A stretch of DNA of 33,747 nucleotides from Deltaproteobacteria bacterium (GTDB taxonomy: Bacteria > Desulfobacterota > Binatia > UTPRO1). The stretch spans positions 1 to 33,747 of the forward strand of contig VBKW01000206.1 of assembly GCA_005879405.1 (NCBI GenBank), given 5' to 3'. The notes below the pieces were generated by a model that did not search any database, was not told the origin of the DNA, and saw only the letters and a program-made list of their open reading frames with translations. This document shows positions 31,422 to 33,747 of this stretch, piece by piece (position 1 is the stretch's first letter; every line of letters begins with the position of its first letter). A program made the translations under genes and the position numbers.

Positions 31422-32858
31422 TTACGCGTCGGGCGGGGACGCCACCGCGATTTGACCGTTCCGCAGCGGCACGGACTCCGCGACGCGGGAAGTGGCGTGG
31501 CGGCGGGACGGTCGACGGGTTTTCGAGCCCGATGCGCCGCTGCGTTTCGCCGTCGGTTTCAGGCGCTTCGCGGACGCGGTACGCGTCACGGTTTTCTTCG
31601 TGCCGGTGCTGCGCTTCGCGACCCGCGTCGCACGGATGTGAGCCTCCGGCACGACGCGCGCGTCGGCGGCGATCTGCGCCAACCGTTGCGCGAACTGACC
31701 CGCCGATCCCGGCGGCACGCGCAGGAGGTATCCGCGCGGGATGTTGCCGCGGCCGCGGAAGACGGCGCTGTCGACGGCGGGATTCAAGACCGCGAGCTCC
31801 GCGGCGCTCGTCGCGGCGCAGCTCGCGGCGACTTTGCCGGCGAGCGCCTGCTGCAACGGGACCTCGTCGCCACGGAACGGGGTGTCGAAATCGAGCGGCC
31901 CGAAGTACTGCTCGGCCGCACCCTCGACGGCGACGGCGGCGAGAAACTCGGCGTAGAAATTCCGCGAGGCGAAGCCGAAGAGCGATCCGTGGTATTGGCG
32001 CACGATCGTCCCGATGTCGGTCGTCCCGGTGTCGCTCACCGCGCGCATCATCCCGGCTCGGCCGTGATTGTAGGCGGTGATCGCCAGCGGCCAGCTGCCG
32101 AGCGCCGCGAAATTCGCCTGCAGGTGCTCCGCGGCGGCGCGCGTCGCTCGCAGCGGATCGCGGCGCTCGTCGAGGACGCCGCCGATGTGCATGTAGTCGC
32201 GGCCGGTCGAGCGCATGAACTGCCAGATTCCGGCGGCGCCGACCTTCGAGTACGCCTCGATGTTGAAGCACGACTCGACGAGCGGCAGGCGCGTGAGCTC
32301 GACCGGTAGCCCCTCCGAGCGAAAGATCTCCTCCATCTCCGGGAGATACCGGCGAGACACGCGGATACCCTCGGCGAAGCGCTCGCGCAGCCCCCGTTGC
32401 GCGCGAATCCGGCTCGGATCGGCGGCGGCGGCGAACTTCCCGGGGCTCGGGCTCTTCGCGAACAGGTTCCAGATCCGCCGCTCCTCGTCGGTGAGACCGG
32501 CGTCGTTGCCCTGTCGCGCGTCGAGGCCGATCAGGAGATCGTGGATGTGCTCCTTCTCGTCCGCCATGCCAGCGCGCTCGACCTGCTCGACGGTGACGGC
32601 GCTCTCGCCGCGCGCGACGAGATCACGGTAGTCGAGCACGGCGTAGACGCGACCGAGGTGCTCCGCGTCGACGATCAGGATCTGATGCTCCGAGTATTTC
32701 CCGAAGATGTTCTTCCAGAAGTTCACCGCGACGCGCAGCGACGGCGGCTGCGGAAAATCGGCGGCACTGGCATGCGCCCGCGCAGCGTGCGAGAGCCCGA
32801 GGCTCGCGGCGATCAGCGTGGCGATGATGGCTCGATGGGGGACACGCATGCGCAGCAT
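31422..32858 (-). CDS. lytic transglycosylase (MltD-like, SLT domain) with basic tail
   Basis: This periplasmic enzyme should cleave peptidoglycan between MurNAc and GlcNAc. The 478-residue protein starts at ATG 32858 after GGAGGAGGAAG, a strong Shine-Dalgarno. It has a signal peptide (about 8-28, HRAIIATLIAASLGLSHAARA) and a long helical region. The SLT domain (about 180-320) has catalytic E195 in LPLVESCFNIEAYSKVGAAG, then IWQFMRSTGRDYM and ITAYNHGRAGM. MltD normally ends in LysM repeats. Here a GYLLRVPPGSA segment (about 377-386) is the only LysM-like remnant. From about residue 410 the sequence is a Lys/Arg/Thr/Ser-rich tail (KRSTGTKKTVTRTASAKR), which could bind anionic cell-wall polymer. 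It is divergent from an ABC-type substrate-binding gene. The 140 bp after its stop hold nothing I recognise. Confidence 0.88.
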   Translation of the reverse strand: MLRMRVPHRAIIATLIAASLGLSHAARAHASAADFPQPPSLRVAVNFWKNIFGKYSEHQILIVDAEHLGRVYAVLDYRDLVARGESAVTVEQVERAGMADEKEHIHDLLIGLDARQGNDAGLTDEERRIWNLFAKSPSPGKFAAAADPSRIRAQRGLRERFAEGIRVSRRYLPEMEEIFRSEGLPVELTRLPLVESCFNIEAYSKVGAAGIWQFMRSTGRDYMHIGGVLDERRDPLRATRAAAEHLQANFAALGSWPLAITAYNHGRAGMMRAVSDTGTTDIGTIVRQYHGSLFGFASRNFYAEFLAAVAVEGAAEQYFGPLDFDTPFRGDEVPLQQALAGKVAASCAATSAAELAVLNPAVDSAVFRGRGNIPRGYLLRVPPGSAGQFAQRLAQIAADARVVPEAHIRATRVAKRSTGTKKTVTRTASAKRLKPTAKRSGASGSKTRRPSRRHATSRVAESVPLRNGQIAVASPPDA

Positions 32859-32920
32859 CTTCCTCCTCCCCTCCTCCCAGCGACGCGCATGGTAATGCAG
32901 TCGTGGAAAACGTGTCAATT

Positions 32921-33747
32921 GTGAAACCGGCTTTGGCGCTGATGCTGTGCGCGGTGGCATGCCGCGGCGGGATGCCGCCGCCGGCGCCGGGGACCGTCGT
33001 GGTCGCGCTCGAGAGCGCGCCGGCGGTCCTCGACCCGCGCTACACGACCGACGCCAACTCGTCCCTGGTCGCCGACCTCGTGACCCGCGGGCTCACCCGC
33101 ATGAACGAGCGTGCGGAGCCGGTCCCGGACCTGGCCGACGCGTGGCAGCAGCCGTCGCCGCTCGAGTACCGCTTCACGCTGCGCCCGGACGCGACCTTCA
33201 GCGACGGCGCCCCGGTAACCGCGGCCGACGTGGTCGCGACCTATCGCTCGGTCCTCGACCCGGCGCTCCGCTCGCCCAAGCGCGAGGCATTTGCGCCCAT
33301 CACCGACGTCGTCGCCGTCGATCCCCGCACGGTCGTCATCCGCGTGCGTGCGACGACGGCATCCTTCCTCGAAACGACCAACCTCGGCATCCTGCCGGCG
33401 GCGCTCGCCGACCGCGGGCCGCTGCCCCCCGACGGAGTCGTCGGCGCGGGCCCGTTTCGCGTCGCGGCGACGCTCCCCGACGGCGGCGTCGAGCTGGCGG
33501 CGTCGGAGACGGCGATGGACGGGGCGCCGTCGATCGCGCGGGTCCGCTTTCGCGTCATTCCGGACGGGACGGTACGCGCGCTCGAGCTCGCCAGCGGAAC
33601 CGTCCACGTGGTGCAAAATGCGCTCGAGCCCGACCTCCTGCGGTGGCTGGCGCGCCGCGACGGCCTGGAGCTGGTGGTCTCGCCGGGAACGACGTTCCAG
33701 TACCTCGGCGTCAACTTCCGCGACCCGCGGCTCGCCGATCGCCGCGT
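32921..33747 (+). CDS. peptide/nickel-type ABC transporter substrate-binding lipoprotein (SBP_bac_5), 5' part
   Basis: The open frame runs off the window after about 275 residues. From GTG 32921 it has a short lipoprotein signal (VKPALALMLCAVAC) with a plausible lipobox ending in Cys14. Then come the family-5 solute-binding-protein hallmarks: LESAPAVLDPRYTTDANSSL, LVTRGLTRMNERAEPVPDLA, the signature YRFTLRPDATFSDGAPVTAA and DVVATYRSVLDP, and later FQYLGVNFRDPRL. GTG 32903 and GTG 32912 are other possible starts, and none has a clear Shine-Dalgarno. It should deliver oligopeptides or similar ligands to an ABC importer encoded beyond the window. It is divergent from the lytic transglycosylase with only 62 bp between starts, so both promoters share that space; import of cell-wall peptides would be a reasonable, untested link. 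Confidence 0.85.
   Translation, partial: MKPALALMLCAVACRGGMPPPAPGTVVVALESAPAVLDPRYTTDANSSLVADLVTRGLTRMNERAEPVPDLADAWQQPSPLEYRFTLRPDATFSDGAPVTAADVVATYRSVLDPALRSPKREAFAPITDVVAVDPRTVVIRVRATTASFLETTNLGILPAALADRGPLPPDGVVGAGPFRVAATLPDGGVELAASETAMDGAPSIARVRFRVIPDGTVRALELASGTVHVVQNALEPDLLRWLARRDGLELVVSPGTTFQYLGVNFRDPRLADRR

Noticed and set aside
1-33747. tRNA, rRNA or CRISPR features
   Set aside because: No cloverleaf with a TTCGANNC arm, no rRNA stretches and no regularly spaced repeats were found by eye. The ~20-bp triple repeat has spacings of 2.4 and 1.0 kb, so it is not CRISPR.

Overview
The window is very GC-rich, densely coding DNA with typical bacterial gene structure. Secreted proteins carrying calcium-loop 'DxDGNG' dockerin-like repeats, a long secreted protein with many 'C-x-(N/T/S)ADC...G-x-C' repeats, a Met8/CcsA/HemA/HemC/CobA-HemD operon and a PolX with a PHP domain suggest an uncultured deltaproteobacterial-type lineage, perhaps Binatia/Desulfobacterota or Myxococcota relatives. 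That placement rests on gene style, not on a marker gene. Several frameshifts make a metagenome-derived assembly plausible.

Region 1 (1-16.1 kb) is mostly core metabolism. It holds purU, a small membrane/zinc-ribbon protein, polX, and a TetR regulator with its operator and a co-transcribed alpha/beta hydrolase. A gene-free 0.58 kb block follows, filled with nested inverted repeats. Next come hemB with an overlapping M48/TPR metalloprotease, a secreted PQQ-type sugar dehydrogenase with a lipoprotein, and a secreted matrixin-type protease converging on the lipoprotein across a 123-bp inverted-repeat element. The block ends with a sugar-phosphate operon of tal, zwf and glk. The transaldolase carries a 139-residue histone-H1-like basic tail.

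Region 2 (16.1-18.5 kb) is a minus-strand operon: APH-type phosphotransferase, unknown helical protein, GFA-family zinc protein and stand-alone NFACT-R protein. A 161-bp hairpin MITE has inserted at the TA of the phosphotransferase stop codon. The pre-insertion sequence can be rebuilt, and both neighbouring genes keep their signals.

Region 3 (18.8-26.2 kb) holds a secreted PQQ-propeller protein. It converges, with overlapping stop codons, on the tetrapyrrole operon (precorrin-2 dehydrogenase, CcsA/HemX, HemA, HemC, CobA-HemD). With hemB at 7-8 kb the window encodes the route from glutamyl-tRNA to uroporphyrinogen III and the siroheme branch, apart from hemL.

Region 4 (26.2-31.3 kb) is a decayed accessory region. 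Three direct copies of a ~20-bp sequence (GGCCATTCACTAAACACGG core) sit exactly where genes are cut: an alpha/beta-hydrolase 5' fragment, an ATP-sulfurylase 3' fragment and a serine-recombinase 3' fragment. Between and beyond them lie a Cys-rich secreted protein, a Phd/PIN toxin-antitoxin pair with a broken toxin, a MarR regulator, one broken and one intact VOC protein, and an IS630 transposase fragment.

Region 5 (31.4 kb to the end) has a lytic transglycosylase with a basic tail, divergent from a peptide-type ABC substrate-binding lipoprotein that runs off the window.
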